Positions 34,541 to 43,588 of a stretch of 64,000 bases of DNA are shown piece after piece. The DNA is taken from contig NZ_AMRI01000008.1 of assembly GCF_000299915.1 (NCBI RefSeq), positions 90,094 through 154,093 on the forward strand, written 5' to 3'. Source of the DNA: Gallaecimonas xiamenensis 3-C-1 (GTDB lineage: Bacteria > Pseudomonadota > Gammaproteobacteria > Enterobacterales > Gallaecimonadaceae). Numbering within the stretch: position 1 is the first letter of the stretch; each line of letters begins with the position of its first letter. The notes beneath the pieces are model-generated. The model was not told the origin of the DNA and made no database searches. It saw only the letters and a program-made list of their open reading frames with translations. A program made the translations under genes and the position numbers.

Positions 34541-34879
34541 AGTCATGATGTCAGTAGGGTTTGCCGACAACGGGCGAGCCCGATGCCAACCGCCGGTACC
34601 AACAACCGGCGCTACCACCATTGAAGGTGAAGTAGTCATATCCGGGAGGCTTTACAGCTTCCCTGTCATCTTAGTGCCCTCGTCCACCCTTAGGCTGGCA
34701 AGGGGCCTGTTCCCTGGTTCGTCCCGAATGACCGTCCTGTTGTTATGGCGATTTGGTCACCTGGAACCGGCGCAGAAACCTACGACTCAGGGTTCCTGCT
34801 GATGATTTTTCGTACTCCTCCAGCCCTGTTATGGTAGTGATTACGGGTTGGGCAACCCGCTGCACGTCTGCAGCGTGTC
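34508..34879 (-). ncRNA. candidate structured small RNA (about 370 nt)
   Basis: A gene-free stretch on the minus strand bounded by a good promoter (34886-34913) and a strong terminator hairpin (34508-34540). Predicted hairpins include CGGGTT-gccc-AACCCG near the 5' end, ACAG-ggaag-CTGT, TTCG-gga-CGAA and GCCGGT-tgttggt-ACCGGC. Several GGA triplets sit in or near loops, a feature of CsrA-titrating RNAs, but the total (nine) is not far above chance and no known family signature (tmRNA, RNase P, 6S) fits. No convincing reading frame is present. Whether it is CsrB-like or a new RNA cannot be settled from sequence alone. Confidence 0.5.
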
Positions 34880-34885
34880 GCAGAC

Positions 34886-34913
34886 TATATACAATGGGAA
34901 AACTAATTTTCAA
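34886..34913 (-). promoter_or_regulatory. sigma70-like promoter of the candidate small RNA
   Basis: The minus strand reads TTGAAA, 16 bp, TATATA. It fires away from the glycosyltransferase gene that begins at 34952. Confidence 0.6.
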
Positions 34914-34951
34914 GCAAAATGAAACAATTTTGAAACAAAGGTGAGGTCGCC

Positions 34952-35878
34952 ATGAACAGGCGGATACTGTGCTTGCTGGATCAGGAAGATAGCGCCACCC
35001 TGCCCTGGGCTCTGCCCATGCTCAAGGGGCTGTGCGACAGGCATTGGGTACAGGTTTTATGCCGCCCAGAACAGGCCCGGTTGCTGGGGGCCTTACCCTG
35101 GCTGCCGGCGCCGCTGGTGGCCCACCATCCCGGCAGTTGGCCACGCCTTATCTGGCAGTTGCGCCACCAGCGCTGGGACAGCGTCTGGGATCTGAGCCTG
35201 CCGCCCCTGACTCCCTGGCGCCAAACCTTGCCCTTTTTGGTTCCCACAGGCCACAGGCTGCTGCTGGCGGGCAGCTCTCCCTTCGATGCCCAGCGCCTGC
35301 CCTGCCCCCCGGACGCCCATGTGGCGGAACGCTTCGGTCAGGCACTGGCTACCCTTGGCCTGGGTGGCTCCCACCGCTGGCTACCGCCGCTGAGCAGTAC
35401 CGAACAGGGGCTGCTGGCCGCCATCGGTGACAGGCCCATGGTGGCCATCAACCTGCTGGACGACGACGGCCAGGCCTTCGCTCCCCTGGTGGAACAGTTT
35501 CGAGACCTGCTGCAAGGCCTGCCAAAACTGGTCCTGGTGCTGCTACACCCCCTGCCCAAGGCCCTCAAAGGGCTGCGCTCCCCCAGGTTGTTCAGCCTGG
35601 AAGACAGCGCCCCTTTGACCGGTTGGCAGCTGCTGGCCAGGGCCCAGAGCCTGCTGGGGGTGGACTCGGCCTGGGTGCAAAGGGCAGCGGTGCTGGGAGT
35701 GCCGCAGCTGGCCCTTTATACCGACGACAACCAGTACCTCAATCGCTGGCACCCCAACGATCTCAACGCCCTGGTCTGGCGCTACACCCCGGGGGAGCCT
35801 TTGGCCCTCAATGCCCTGCTGGGCCAGCTTCGCAAGCTCCATAAGAGCCAACAGGAGCCCAGCCTCAACCTGGTGTAG
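34952..35878 (+). CDS. glycosyltransferase family 9 (heptosyltransferase-like)
   Basis: 308 residues. It has two Rossmann-like halves in GT-B style, with RWDSVWDLSLPPL near residue 75 and, in the C half, GRAQ-like LLARAQSLLGVDSAWVQRAAV followed by LGVPQLALYTDDNQYLNRW near 260. These are the ADP-heptose donor-side features of the GT9 family (WaaF/WaaC/WaaQ). It is shorter and more diverged than core heptosyltransferases, and no LPS-core genes adjoin it, so the sugar transferred is uncertain. Ribosome site AAAGGTGAGG precedes the start. The end overlaps the convergent DUF418 gene. Confidence 0.75.
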   Translation: MNRRILCLLDQEDSATLPWALPMLKGLCDRHWVQVLCRPEQARLLGALPWLPAPLVAHHPGSWPRLIWQLRHQRWDSVWDLSLPPLTPWRQTLPFLVPTGHRLLLAGSSPFDAQRLPCPPDAHVAERFGQALATLGLGGSHRWLPPLSSTEQGLLAAIGDRPMVAINLLDDDGQAFAPLVEQFRDLLQGLPKLVLVLLHPLPKALKGLRSPRLFSLEDSAPLTGWQLLARAQSLLGVDSAWVQRAAVLGVPQLALYTDDNQYLNRWHPNDLNALVWRYTPGEPLALNALLGQLRKLHKSQQEPSLNLV

Positions 35879-36914
35879 CCTGGCGGTGGGCCAGGCGCCG
35901 CCACAGCCATTCAAAAGGCCCTTGGGAGAAGCGGCGAAGGTAAAGGGGGGTCAGAGCCAGGGCCAGCAGGCTGTAGCCCAGGGCCAGGGCCAGCAACGCC
36001 GCCCTTGGCCATTGGCCGAAAAGGCCGGTGCCGTAGAAGAATCCTGTCATCACCAGGCTTTGCAGCAGGTAGTGGCTAAGGGCTATACGCCCTGCCCCCT
36101 GCAGGGCCGTCCAGCCGCTGCCAAAACGCAGGGCCAGGCCCAGGTAGCCAAGGGCCTGGATAGGCGCAAACAACAGCAGCCAACCGTGGCCCAAGGCAGG
36201 GTCCAGCATCAACGCCAGTGCGCTTGGCACCAGGCCCCCCAGGCACCACCAGAGCCAGCGGTTTCGCAGGCCAGCCAGCCAATGGGGCTGCTGGGCCAGT
36301 AAAGCCCCAAGCAGCATCAGGCCACCGACCATGGGCAGTATGAACAGCGGCCAAGACAGCAGGGTATAGCCAAAACTGTGCAGCCGGTATTGCAGCTGCT
36401 CCAGGTAGCTGCCTTGGGCAAAAACGGCCAAGGCCTGGGTATCCGGCTCCGGGTTCGGCGGCGTCAGGCTCAGCAGGCCGATAAACACCAAGGCCCCCAG
36501 CAACACCAAAAACAGGGATAACAACAGACGCTTTTTGGGCTCCCCCCCTTGGGTGTAGGGCAACATCACGGAGGCGGTCAGGGCGTAGAGCAGCAGGATG
36601 TCCCCGTCCCAGACCAAGAAACCGTGGGCAAGGCCAAACAGCGCCAGCCAGCGTAAACGTCGATGCTGGTAAGCGTTACCGGCCTTGGCCAGCCATACCA
36701 GGCCCATGCCGAACAACACCGACAGCAGGCTGATAAACTTGCCGTCCGCCAGCAGCACGTTGCACCACCAGACCAGTTGGCTAAGGGCACCAGGCTCGGC
36801 CAACCTGTCATAGCGGTAGGCCTCAAGCTGGCCAAAGGACTGGATATTGACCAGGAGGATGCCGAAAATAGCCAGTCCCCTGGCGCTGTCGATGGCGGCG
36901 AGTCGGGAAGTCAT
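35865..36914 (-). CDS. DUF418 family membrane protein
   Basis: 349 residues. The start MTSRLAAIDSARGLAIFGIL is the DUF418/YeiB signature, followed by about nine hydrophobic segments (for example LLLYALTASVMLPYTQG, LLALALGYSLLALALTPLYL). The C-terminal half (about 200-345) is the DUF418 domain ending in FSQGPFEWLWRRL. These proteins resemble acyltransferase-3 membrane proteins and are proposed to act on the envelope or to transport; no substrate is known. It is divergent from smrA, 26 bp between starts. Confidence 0.88.
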   Translation of the reverse strand: MTSRLAAIDSARGLAIFGILLVNIQSFGQLEAYRYDRLAEPGALSQLVWWCNVLLADGKFISLLSVLFGMGLVWLAKAGNAYQHRRLRWLALFGLAHGFLVWDGDILLLYALTASVMLPYTQGGEPKKRLLLSLFLVLLGALVFIGLLSLTPPNPEPDTQALAVFAQGSYLEQLQYRLHSFGYTLLSWPLFILPMVGGLMLLGALLAQQPHWLAGLRNRWLWWCLGGLVPSALALMLDPALGHGWLLLFAPIQALGYLGLALRFGSGWTALQGAGRIALSHYLLQSLVMTGFFYGTGLFGQWPRAALLALALGYSLLALALTPLYLRRFSQGPFEWLWRRLAHRQATPG

Positions 36915-36940
36915 GAATTGCCGGAAGTTGGGAGGTCAGG

Positions 36941-37516
36941 ATGCATGATGATGACAAGACTTTGTTTGAAAAGGAAATGCAAGGTGTGCAGCCGATGGGT
37001 AACCTCAACAGCGCAGGCCTGGCTCCCAAACCCCAACAGGCCGGTGCCGACGCCCGCCGCGCCGCTGCCGAGGCGGAACTGGCCGAGGACATCAATTACC
37101 TGTCTTCGGAAGCGGTAGAACTGGTAGATCCCCACGACGTACTGGCCTACAAAAAAGACGGGGTCCAGGACGGCGTATTCAAGCAGCTTCGCCAAGGGAA
37201 ATACGATATCCAAGGGGTGCTTGACCTGCACAAGAAGCGCTTCGTGGCGGCTCGCGCCGAGGTCTTTGCATTTATCCGCGACAGCCACCGCATCGGCCTT
37301 CGCACCCTGCTGGTAATGCATGGCCGGGGCGAAAACGCCAAACCCGTACCGGCTTTTCTTAAGAGCTACTGCGCCAAATGGCTCAAGGAAATGCCACAGG
37401 TCCTGGCCTACCACAGCGCCCAGCGCCACCACGGGTCCACCGGCGCCCTCTATGTGCTGCTGCGAAAGAACGACGAGCAAAAGCGGGAAAACTTCGAACG
37501 CCACGCCAAACGCTAA
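36941..37516 (+). CDS. smrA: Smr-domain endonuclease SmrA
   Basis: 191 residues. The Smr domain lies at about 85-175 with LDLHKKRFVAARAEVFAFI and the glycine-rich LLVMHGRGE. The N-terminal part is charged and disordered. The H of DLHKK and HGRGE are the residues implicated in nicking activity in the family. It resembles E. coli YdaL/SmrA rather than the MutS2-fused form. A terminator shared with slt follows. Confidence 0.85.
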   Translation: MHDDDKTLFEKEMQGVQPMGNLNSAGLAPKPQQAGADARRAAAEAELAEDINYLSSEAVELVDPHDVLAYKKDGVQDGVFKQLRQGKYDIQGVLDLHKKRFVAARAEVFAFIRDSHRIGLRTLLVMHGRGENAKPVPAFLKSYCAKWLKEMPQVLAYHSAQRHHGSTGALYVLLRKNDEQKRENFERHAKR

Positions 37517-37541
37517 AAAAGGCGGCCCCAGGGCCGCCTTT
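37515..37541. terminator. bidirectional terminator between smrA and slt
   Basis: AAAAAAGGCGGCCC-ca-GGGCCGCCTTTG; the stronger T run is on the minus strand. Confidence 0.8.
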
Positions 37542-37542
37542 G

Positions 37543-39408
37543 TCAATAGAGGTATTGGCGTTCGTCTTCGGTGAGCATGGCCGGGCTGTCCTGCCCCAGC
37601 TGGTGCTGGTAGATGACATTGAAGGCCAGCACGTTCTGCACGTAGTTGCGGGTTTCCTTGAAGGGGATGGACTCCACAAAGGCATCGAAGGGCAACTCCT
37701 TACCCACCCAGCGCGCCACCCGATGTGGCCCGGCATTGTAGGCCGCCGCCGCCAATATGCGGTTGTTGTCGAACTTCTCCAGCATCTGGCGCAGGTACTC
37801 GGTACCCAGGCGGATATTGACGTTCGGGTCGAACAGATCGCCAGCGCCGGCATCCCCCAGGCTCTTGGCCGTATGGCGGGCCGTCGCCGGCATCAGCTGC
37901 ATCAGCCCCCTGGCGCCAACCGGCGACTGGGCCTTGGGATCTAGGGCACTTTCCTGGCGGCTGAGAGCCAACAGGAAGCTCTTGGGCATTTTCCTGAGGG
38001 TGCTGTAGCGCTCGAACTGGTCTTCAAAGGCCAGGGGGAAGCGCAACGACACCAGATCCCAACCGTCGCCACGGATGGCGGCCAGTATCGCCAGGTTTTC
38101 AAAACCCTGCTCATGGGCCCAGCCGGCCAGGGCCTGGCGCTGGCTGTCCGACAAGGGGGTCATCAGGTGATACCACTCCATGCGTGCCAGCAGGGCCTCG
38201 TCCATGGCCAGCAGCAGCGGAATGCGCTTAAGGGCCCCCATGTCGGCAAGGCCTGCGGTCATGGGCGGCGGCGGTATCTCGTTGAGCTCAAAGGGCTGTC
38301 CCAGGGCTTCTGCGGCCAAAAAGCCGTAATAGGAGCGTTGCTTGGCCGCTTCCTTAAGCAGGTTTTCCTTCAAGGCCGGGTCCGGTTCGGTCTTGGCCAG
38401 CCAGTATTGCCAACGGTCGTTGGCCACTTCCGCTTCGCTCAGCAGTCCTATCCAATCCCGGGCGCCTTGCGGGTCGCCTTGGGCCAAGGCATGGCGAATA
38501 CGCCGCTCGGTCATCTGGTCGTCCCGGTAGTAGCGCACCGCTTCGTCCCGCCACTCCATGGCCTTCTTGTCGTCGGTGTCGTACAGCCTGGCGGCCAGGA
38601 AACGGGCCACCTCATGGCGCTGGGGCGCCGTGAATTCCATATGGTCGCGGGCCTGCATCCAGGTGCGCCAGGCCTGCTCGGGATTGCGCCTGGCCAGGCG
38701 CTCCACCGCCAGCACCGTCAGCCGCCGGCTGCGCTCGGCGTCACCGGGTACCGGTACCCGGCTGGCTACTTTCTGGGGTTGGTTGAACAGGGCCAAAATC
38801 GACTTGGCCACGTCCCCCTGATGGCCGCGAAGCGACCGGGCCAGGTAACCAAGCAGGCTGCCCTGACCACGGGCAAAGGCCAGTTCCATGCGCGACAGCA
38901 CCAGATCAGATTTGAGGTGACCGGCCTTTTGCCAGGCGCTGAACAAAGGATCGCAGGCCTTGGGCTGGGACCGGCCCACCAGGTAGAGCTGCTCGGCCCC
39001 TTGCCAGGCCTGCTCCTTTGCCCCTGTCTCGAGCTTGGCCCGGTAATAGAGGCACTGGCGCTCGTCACCGGCCGGTTCGCGGGCGGCAACGCTGAGCAGC
39101 TCACCCCAGTCCTTACGGGCCGCCGCTTCGTCGATAAAGCGCATCACCAGGAAGCGCCCAAGGGGAGAGTCGGGGTAGTCGTGCTCAAAGGCCTGGACCT
39201 GCTCCGCCGTCACCTTGGCCATGTGGTCCTTGAGGTAGTAATAATCCAGGTAGCTGGCCAAAGGATGCTGGTTCAGCTCCTGGCGCAGCTTGAGGTAGGT
39301 CTTGTCATCACCGCGCTGCTGGGCTTTGCGGGCAGCAAGATAGGCGTCATCCGCCAGGCTGCCGGCTGAAAGCAGGGAAAAGAGCAGCGCAATACTCCAT
39401 CGAGGCAT
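37543..39408 (-). CDS. slt: soluble lytic murein transglycosylase Slt
   Basis: 621 residues, close to E. coli Slt70. A signal peptide (MPRWSIALLFSLLSAGSLA) is followed by a long alpha-superhelical U domain (about 25-440). The C-terminal catalytic domain (about 450-610) has ALSRQESALDPKAQSPVG with the catalytic glutamate, GLMQLMPATARHTAKSLG and ILAAAAYNAGPHRVARWVG. It cleaves glycan strands to 1,6-anhydromuropeptides in the periplasm. Confidence 0.96.
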   Translation of the reverse strand: MPRWSIALLFSLLSAGSLADDAYLAARKAQQRGDDKTYLKLRQELNQHPLASYLDYYYLKDHMAKVTAEQVQAFEHDYPDSPLGRFLVMRFIDEAAARKDWGELLSVAAREPAGDERQCLYYRAKLETGAKEQAWQGAEQLYLVGRSQPKACDPLFSAWQKAGHLKSDLVLSRMELAFARGQGSLLGYLARSLRGHQGDVAKSILALFNQPQKVASRVPVPGDAERSRRLTVLAVERLARRNPEQAWRTWMQARDHMEFTAPQRHEVARFLAARLYDTDDKKAMEWRDEAVRYYRDDQMTERRIRHALAQGDPQGARDWIGLLSEAEVANDRWQYWLAKTEPDPALKENLLKEAAKQRSYYGFLAAEALGQPFELNEIPPPPMTAGLADMGALKRIPLLLAMDEALLARMEWYHLMTPLSDSQRQALAGWAHEQGFENLAILAAIRGDGWDLVSLRFPLAFEDQFERYSTLRKMPKSFLLALSRQESALDPKAQSPVGARGLMQLMPATARHTAKSLGDAGAGDLFDPNVNIRLGTEYLRQMLEKFDNNRILAAAAYNAGPHRVARWVGKELPFDAFVESIPFKETRNYVQNVLAFNVIYQHQLGQDSPAMLTEDERQYLY

Positions 39409-39424
39409 AGGCCGTCCTTCTCGG

Positions 39425-39934
39425 TCAGAGTGCGTCGAGTTGCAACTGGGCCAGTTTGGGGTGGATCACCCACTGGCAATAAGGCTGCGTCTGGTGTCTG
39501 TTGTAGTAGTCGCGGTGTTCCACTTCCGCCGGATAAAAAGTCTCCAGGGGCGCAAGCTCGGTGACCAACGGCAGATCGTAATCGGCCTGGGCCCTTGCCA
39601 TGGCAGCCTGGGCGGCCTGCTGCTGGGCCGGGCTTTGAAACAGGATGATGGAACGGTACTGAGGGCCCACGTCATTGCCCTGGCGATTGAGGGTGGTGGG
39701 GTCATGGGCGTTGAAGAAAAGCTCGAAAAGGTCGTCCAGGGCCAGGGCCCTGGGATCGAAGTGCACTTGCACCACTTCGGCATGGCCGCTGTCACCACGG
39801 CACACATCTTTATAACTTGGATCAGGCAACTGGCCGCCGGCATAGCCGGACTGCACCGCCTCTACGCCCCGAACCCGTTGAAAAACGGCTTCCAGGCACC
39901 AAAAACAGCCCCCCCCAAGGGTGATCTGGTCCAT
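39425..39934 (-). CDS. msrA: peptide methionine sulfoxide reductase MsrA
   Basis: 169 residues from the ATG at 39934, which has a strong AAAGGAGGGAC site; a longer frame starting at 39967 lacks one. The catalytic GGGCFWCLEAVF and YAGG motifs are present near residues 8-32, and GHAEVVQVHFDP near 50. It reduces methionine-S-sulfoxide in proteins using thioredoxin. No fused MsrB domain. It lies 16 bp upstream of slt on the same strand. Confidence 0.96.
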   Translation of the reverse strand: MDQITLGGGCFWCLEAVFQRVRGVEAVQSGYAGGQLPDPSYKDVCRGDSGHAEVVQVHFDPRALALDDLFELFFNAHDPTTLNRQGNDVGPQYRSIILFQSPAQQQAAQAAMARAQADYDLPLVTELAPLETFYPAEVEHRDYYNRHQTQPYCQWVIHPKLAQLQLDAL

Positions 39935-40070
39935 TCTGTCCCTCCTTTGCCATGAGACACCGCCCATCCTGGACAGTCGACATACGGCTTTGCTATCTCA
40001 CTCTATGGTGTCCGGGAATACTCCGTTTCGCCAGCGGCAGCGTCAAAAAATTTACGCTGCCCGGGTGAGC

Positions 40071-40328
40071 TTAGCGGGGACTGCATAAATACAAGGCCAA
40101 CAGCCAGGTGACCCAGGGCAAGGGGGGGTAGAAAAGGTAGCGCTCCCAGTTGCTGCGTACTTGCCAGCCCACGGCGTGCACCACACACAGGGCCATGGCG
40201 ATCATCATCAGGCTAAGGCCTCCGTGGGGCGGGGTTCGGCCCAGCACTACGGATCCCCAGATAAACACCAGGCCGGCCAGGGCCAACAAGCCCGACAACC
40301 AGCGAAAACGGCCTTGGGGTACCAACAT
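40071..40328 (-). CDS. ybgE: cyd operon membrane protein YbgE
   Basis: 85 residues from an ATG with AAGGAGTTCAAG upstream. Three hydrophobic helices (LSGLLALAGLVFIWGSVVLG; LMMIAMALCVVHAVGWQV; LPWVTWLLALYLC) and the short charged loop RSNWERYLFYPP match YbgE (CydE), a protein of unknown role always found after cydABX. Here a terminator-like hairpin separates it from cydX, so its expression may depend on readthrough. Confidence 0.88.
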   Translation of the reverse strand: MLVPQGRFRWLSGLLALAGLVFIWGSVVLGRTPPHGGLSLMMIAMALCVVHAVGWQVRSNWERYLFYPPLPWVTWLLALYLCSPR

Positions 40329-40344
40329 CTTGAACTCCTTGGAT

Positions 40345-40379
40345 GAAAAAAACGGCAGGCCCGGGGGAGGCCTGCCGTT
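40345..40379 (-). terminator. terminator between cydX and ybgE
   Basis: The minus strand reads AACGGCAGGCC-tccccc-GGGCCTGCCGTT followed by TTTTTT. Confidence 0.75.
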
Positions 40380-40390
40380 GTCCTGCGCTG

Positions 40391-40501
40391 TTACTGCGCG
40401 TCTTCTTCTTTGCTGTACTCGACGATCTCGAGCCACATGGCGTTAACGATACCGAAGGCGCAAGCCAAGAGCACACCCAGTATCCAAGCGAAATACCACA
40501 T
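40391..40501 (-). CDS. cydX: cytochrome bd small subunit CydX
   Basis: 36 residues (MWYFAWILGVLLACAFGIV near the start), a single transmembrane helix followed by an acidic tail with EYSKEEDAQ. CydX (YbgT) stabilises the bd oxidase next to CydA. Ribosome site AGGAGGCAAT precedes the ATG; cydB ends 8 bp upstream. Confidence 0.93.
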   Translation of the reverse strand: MWYFAWILGVLLACAFGIVNAMWLEIVEYSKEEDAQ

Positions 40502-40509
40502 ATTGCCTC

Positions 40510-41646
40510 CTAGTAGCTGCCAACAGAATTTTGTTCGATGTGCTCGGCGCTGACCTTGCCCCACAGCTTGTAGTAACACCAGAGGGTGTAACCCAGCACT
40601 ATGGGTACGAAGATGCAGGCCACCACGAACATGATACCCAAGGTCTTATGGCTGGAAACCACATCCCACATGGTCAGGCTGTGGTCAGGCATCAGGCTGG
40701 ACGGCATCACGAAGGGGAACAGCGAACCGCCAGCGGTGAAGATGACACCGGCGCAGGCCAGGGAGCTGAACAGGAAGGCCCAGCCAGGGCGGCCGCGCCA
40801 GGCCAGCAGCACGCTCATAAGGCCTGCCACCACGCCCAGCACAGGGGCGACCCACAGCAGCGGAAAGGCGTCGTAGTTGGCCAGCCAGGCGCCGCTCTTG
40901 TTAGAGACGGTCTTGTTGAGGATATTGAGGGCGCTGTTGGTGTCGCCAATTTTATCCAGCACATAGCCGTCCACCCCCAGTTGCAGGCACAGGCCGGCAG
41001 CGATAAAGGCTACCACCATCACCAGGCCGGCAATGGCGCTGGCAATGCGGGCGCGGCCGGCCACAGGGCCTTCGGCGCGCAGGGCCAGGTAGTTGCCGCC
41101 GTGCATCATCAGCATCGACAGGCTCACCACGCCGCACAACAAGGCGAAGGGGGTCAGCAACTGGAAGAAGTTACCGGTATAGGTGGAGTACATCAGGTTG
41201 TCGAGCTTAAAGGGCACCCCCAGGAACAGGTTGCCAAAGGCCACCCCGAACACCAGGGCCGGGACCGCCGAGCCGGCGAAAATGCCCCAGTCCCAGGCGC
41301 TACGCCAGCGCGTGTCCTTGACCTTGGAGCGGTACTCAAAGCCCACCGGCCGAAAGAACAGGGCAAACAGCACCAGTAGCAGCGCCCAGTAGAAGCCGGA
41401 GAAGGCCACGGCGTAGACCACAGGCCAGGCAGCAAAGATGGCGCCACCGGCGGTGATAAACCAGACCTGGTTGCCGTCCCAGTGCGGGCCAAGGGCGTTG
41501 ATGGCCACCCGCCGCTCGGTGTCGGTCTTGCCGACGAAGGGCATCAGGGCACCGGCCCCCATGTCAAAGCCGTCGGTGATGGCAAAGCCTATCAGCAGCA
41601 CGCCGATAAGCACCCACCAGATAAGTTTGAGGACTTCGTAATCCAT
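40510..41646 (-). CDS. cydB: cytochrome bd ubiquinol oxidase subunit II
   Basis: 378 residues. The start YEVLKLIWWVLIGVLLIGFA with TDGFDMGAGALMPFVGKTD is diagnostic; about eight transmembrane helices follow. CydB pairs with CydA to form the high-affinity quinol oxidase used at low oxygen. It starts 2 bp after cydA. Confidence 0.97.
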   Translation of the reverse strand: MDYEVLKLIWWVLIGVLLIGFAITDGFDMGAGALMPFVGKTDTERRVAINALGPHWDGNQVWFITAGGAIFAAWPVVYAVAFSGFYWALLLVLFALFFRPVGFEYRSKVKDTRWRSAWDWGIFAGSAVPALVFGVAFGNLFLGVPFKLDNLMYSTYTGNFFQLLTPFALLCGVVSLSMLMMHGGNYLALRAEGPVAGRARIASAIAGLVMVVAFIAAGLCLQLGVDGYVLDKIGDTNSALNILNKTVSNKSGAWLANYDAFPLLWVAPVLGVVAGLMSVLLAWRGRPGWAFLFSSLACAGVIFTAGGSLFPFVMPSSLMPDHSLTMWDVVSSHKTLGIMFVVACIFVPIVLGYTLWCYYKLWGKVSAEHIEQNSVGSY

Positions 41647-41648
41647 GA

Positions 41649-43211
41649 TCAGGCCTCCTGCGCCTTGGTTTCGAAGTGGTAGCGGCCGGTTTCAAGGACG
41701 CTGGGACCACGACGGGCATAGCGGATCATCAGGTACATCTCGGCAATCAGCAGCACGGTGTAGAAGAACACGAAGCCGGCGATACTACCCATCACATCCC
41801 CTTTGGACAGGGTCGACACGGACAGGTGGGTGGGCAGCACTTCGGCGATGGACCAAGGCTGGCGGCCATATTCGGCCACGAACCAACCCACTTCACAGGC
41901 GATCCAGGGAGCCGGCAGGGCGATAAGCGCAAACTTGAGCAGCCAGCGCTTCTGGCCGATGCGGTGGCGGGCGCTCTCGTAGAAGGCCAGGGCAAAAACC
42001 ACCAGCATGATCATGCCCATGGCCACCATGATGCGAAAGGTCCAGAACATGGGAGCCACTTTCGGGATGGAGGTGTCCACCGCCTGCTTGATGTCCGCCT
42101 CGGTGGCGTCCACCACGTTGGGGGCATAGCGCTTGACCAATAGGCCATAGCCCAGGTCGTCCTTGAGTTCGCTAAAGCGGGCCCGGTTAGCCGGGGTGTC
42201 TTCGCCGTTTTTCAGTTTTTCCAGCACCTCATAGGCCAGGATACCGTTGCGAATACGCGCTTCGTGCTCGACTTTCAGGTCCTTGATACCCACCACCGGC
42301 TCGTCCAGGGAACGGGTGGCGATGATGCCCAGCACATAGGGGATTTTGACCGCATAGTCGGTACGCCCGGCTTCCTGGTTGGGGAACCCGAACAGGGTAA
42401 AGTCGGCCGGGGCTTCCTGGGTTTCCCATTCCGCTTCGATGGCGGCCAGCTTGGCTTTTTGCACGTCCCCTACTTCGTAGCCGGACTCGTCACCCAGCAG
42501 GATAACGGACAGCACCGAGGCCAGGCCGAACGAGGCGGCGATGGCAAAGGAACGCTTGGCAAAGGCAATATCGCGGCCCTTGAGCAAGAAGTAGCTGGAA
42601 ATGGCCAGCACGAACATGGCTCCGGTTACGTAACCGGCAGACACGGTGTGCACGAATTTCACCTGGGCCACGGGGTTGAAGATAAGCTCACTGAAAGAGG
42701 CCATCTCCATGCGCATGGTTTCAAAGTTGAACTCGGCACCCACCGGATTTTGCATCCAGCCGTTGGCGATGAGGATCCAAAGGGCCGACAGGTTCGATCC
42801 TAAGGCCACCAACCAGGTCACCGTCAGATGCTGCACCTTGCTCAGGCGTTCCCAACCGAAGAAGAACAGGCCGATAAAGGTGGACTCGAGGAAGAAGGCC
42901 ATCAGGCCTTCGATGGCCAGGGGGGCACCGAAGATATCACCCACATAGTGGGAGTAATAAGCCCAGTTGGTACCGAACTGGAATTCCATGGTAATGCCCG
43001 TGGTCACGCCCAGGGCAAAGTTGATCCCGAACAGTTTACCCCAGAATTTCACCATATCCTTATAGATCTGCTTACCGGTCATCACATAGACCGATTCCAT
43101 GATCGCCAGGATAAAGGACATGCCCAGGGTCAGTGGCACGAACAAAAAGTGGTACAGCGCCGTGATGGCGAACTGCAAGCGCGATAGATCAACGACATCA
43201 TCACCGATCAT
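41649..43211 (-). CDS. cydA: cytochrome bd ubiquinol oxidase subunit I
   Basis: 520 residues, E. coli-like length. Haem b595 ligand His is in [19 protein letters not shown] near residue 20; the quinol-binding Q loop region spans about 245-380. The conserved GRQPW motif is in [19 protein letters not shown] near 445. The length of the Q loop suggests the long (E. coli) form. It reduces oxygen to water with electrons from ubiquinol and contributes to proton motive force without pumping. Its start overlaps the end of the upstream cydP gene. Confidence 0.97.
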   Translation of the reverse strand: MIGDDVVDLSRLQFAITALYHFLFVPLTLGMSFILAIMESVYVMTGKQIYKDMVKFWGKLFGINFALGVTTGITMEFQFGTNWAYYSHYVGDIFGAPLAIEGLMAFFLESTFIGLFFFGWERLSKVQHLTVTWLVALGSNLSALWILIANGWMQNPVGAEFNFETMRMEMASFSELIFNPVAQVKFVHTVSAGYVTGAMFVLAISSYFLLKGRDIAFAKRSFAIAASFGLASVLSVILLGDESGYEVGDVQKAKLAAIEAEWETQEAPADFTLFGFPNQEAGRTDYAVKIPYVLGIIATRSLDEPVVGIKDLKVEHEARIRNGILAYEVLEKLKNGEDTPANRARFSELKDDLGYGLLVKRYAPNVVDATEADIKQAVDTSIPKVAPMFWTFRIMVAMGMIMLVVFALAFYESARHRIGQKRWLLKFALIALPAPWIACEVGWFVAEYGRQPWSIAEVLPTHLSVSTLSKGDVMGSIAGFVFFYTVLLIAEMYLMIRYARRGPSVLETGRYHFETKAQEA

Positions 43212-43392
43212 TGTCGGACTCCTTGGATGCTGAAGGCGAGGCGTTTAGAAATTGGTTATCAATGGCCGTGGCCCCCTGGTTCACATCCACCGGATCACTG
43301 AAAAACACCAGCTTGAAGGTGATGATCAGGGCCAGTTTCAAAACCAGGATGGCAGCGATTTCTTTCGCCAAGGCAGGGCGTTTCATGCCCAT
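43201..43392 (-). CDS. putative cytochrome oxidase small protein CydP
   Basis: 63 residues from an ATG preceded by AAGGAGAGCCCCC. One transmembrane helix ([20 protein letters not shown]) and a hydrophilic tail with [11 protein letters not shown] fit the CydP family found upstream of cydAB in gammaproteobacteria. It overlaps cydA by 11 bp, so the two are translationally coupled. Role in the complex is not established. Confidence 0.8.
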   Translation of the reverse strand: MGMKRPALAKEIAAILVLKLALIITFKLVFFSDPVDVNQGATAIDNQFLNASPSASKESDNDR

Positions 43393-43450
43393 GGGGGCTC
43401 TCCTTAGTGAACCTCGGCTGAAAGTATGCGCCCAACCCCAATAGGCAAAT

Positions 43451-43464
43451 TTGATTTGCCGCAA
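43451..43464. promoter_or_regulatory. imperfect FNR-like box upstream of cydP-cydABX
   Basis: TTGAT-TTGC-CGCAA, eight of ten consensus positions, about 60 bp upstream of the cydP start. Fits known oxygen control of cyd operons, but no promoter elements are convincing. Confidence 0.35.
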
Positions 43465-43588
43465 ATAAGGATCGGACTGTCCGAAGAGAGTGTCGCCAAG
43501 CGTATCCCTGTCCTTTTAGCCGCAGTAACATCATGATGGGCTTCACAGGACAGTATGGGTCAGCCCTGACCCAACAGGATGATAAATA

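Noticed and set aside
34508..34879. Firm assignment of the candidate RNA to CsrB/CsrC
   Set aside because: GGA density is only marginally above expectation and no regular hairpin series is seen, so it is reported only as an unassigned structured RNA.
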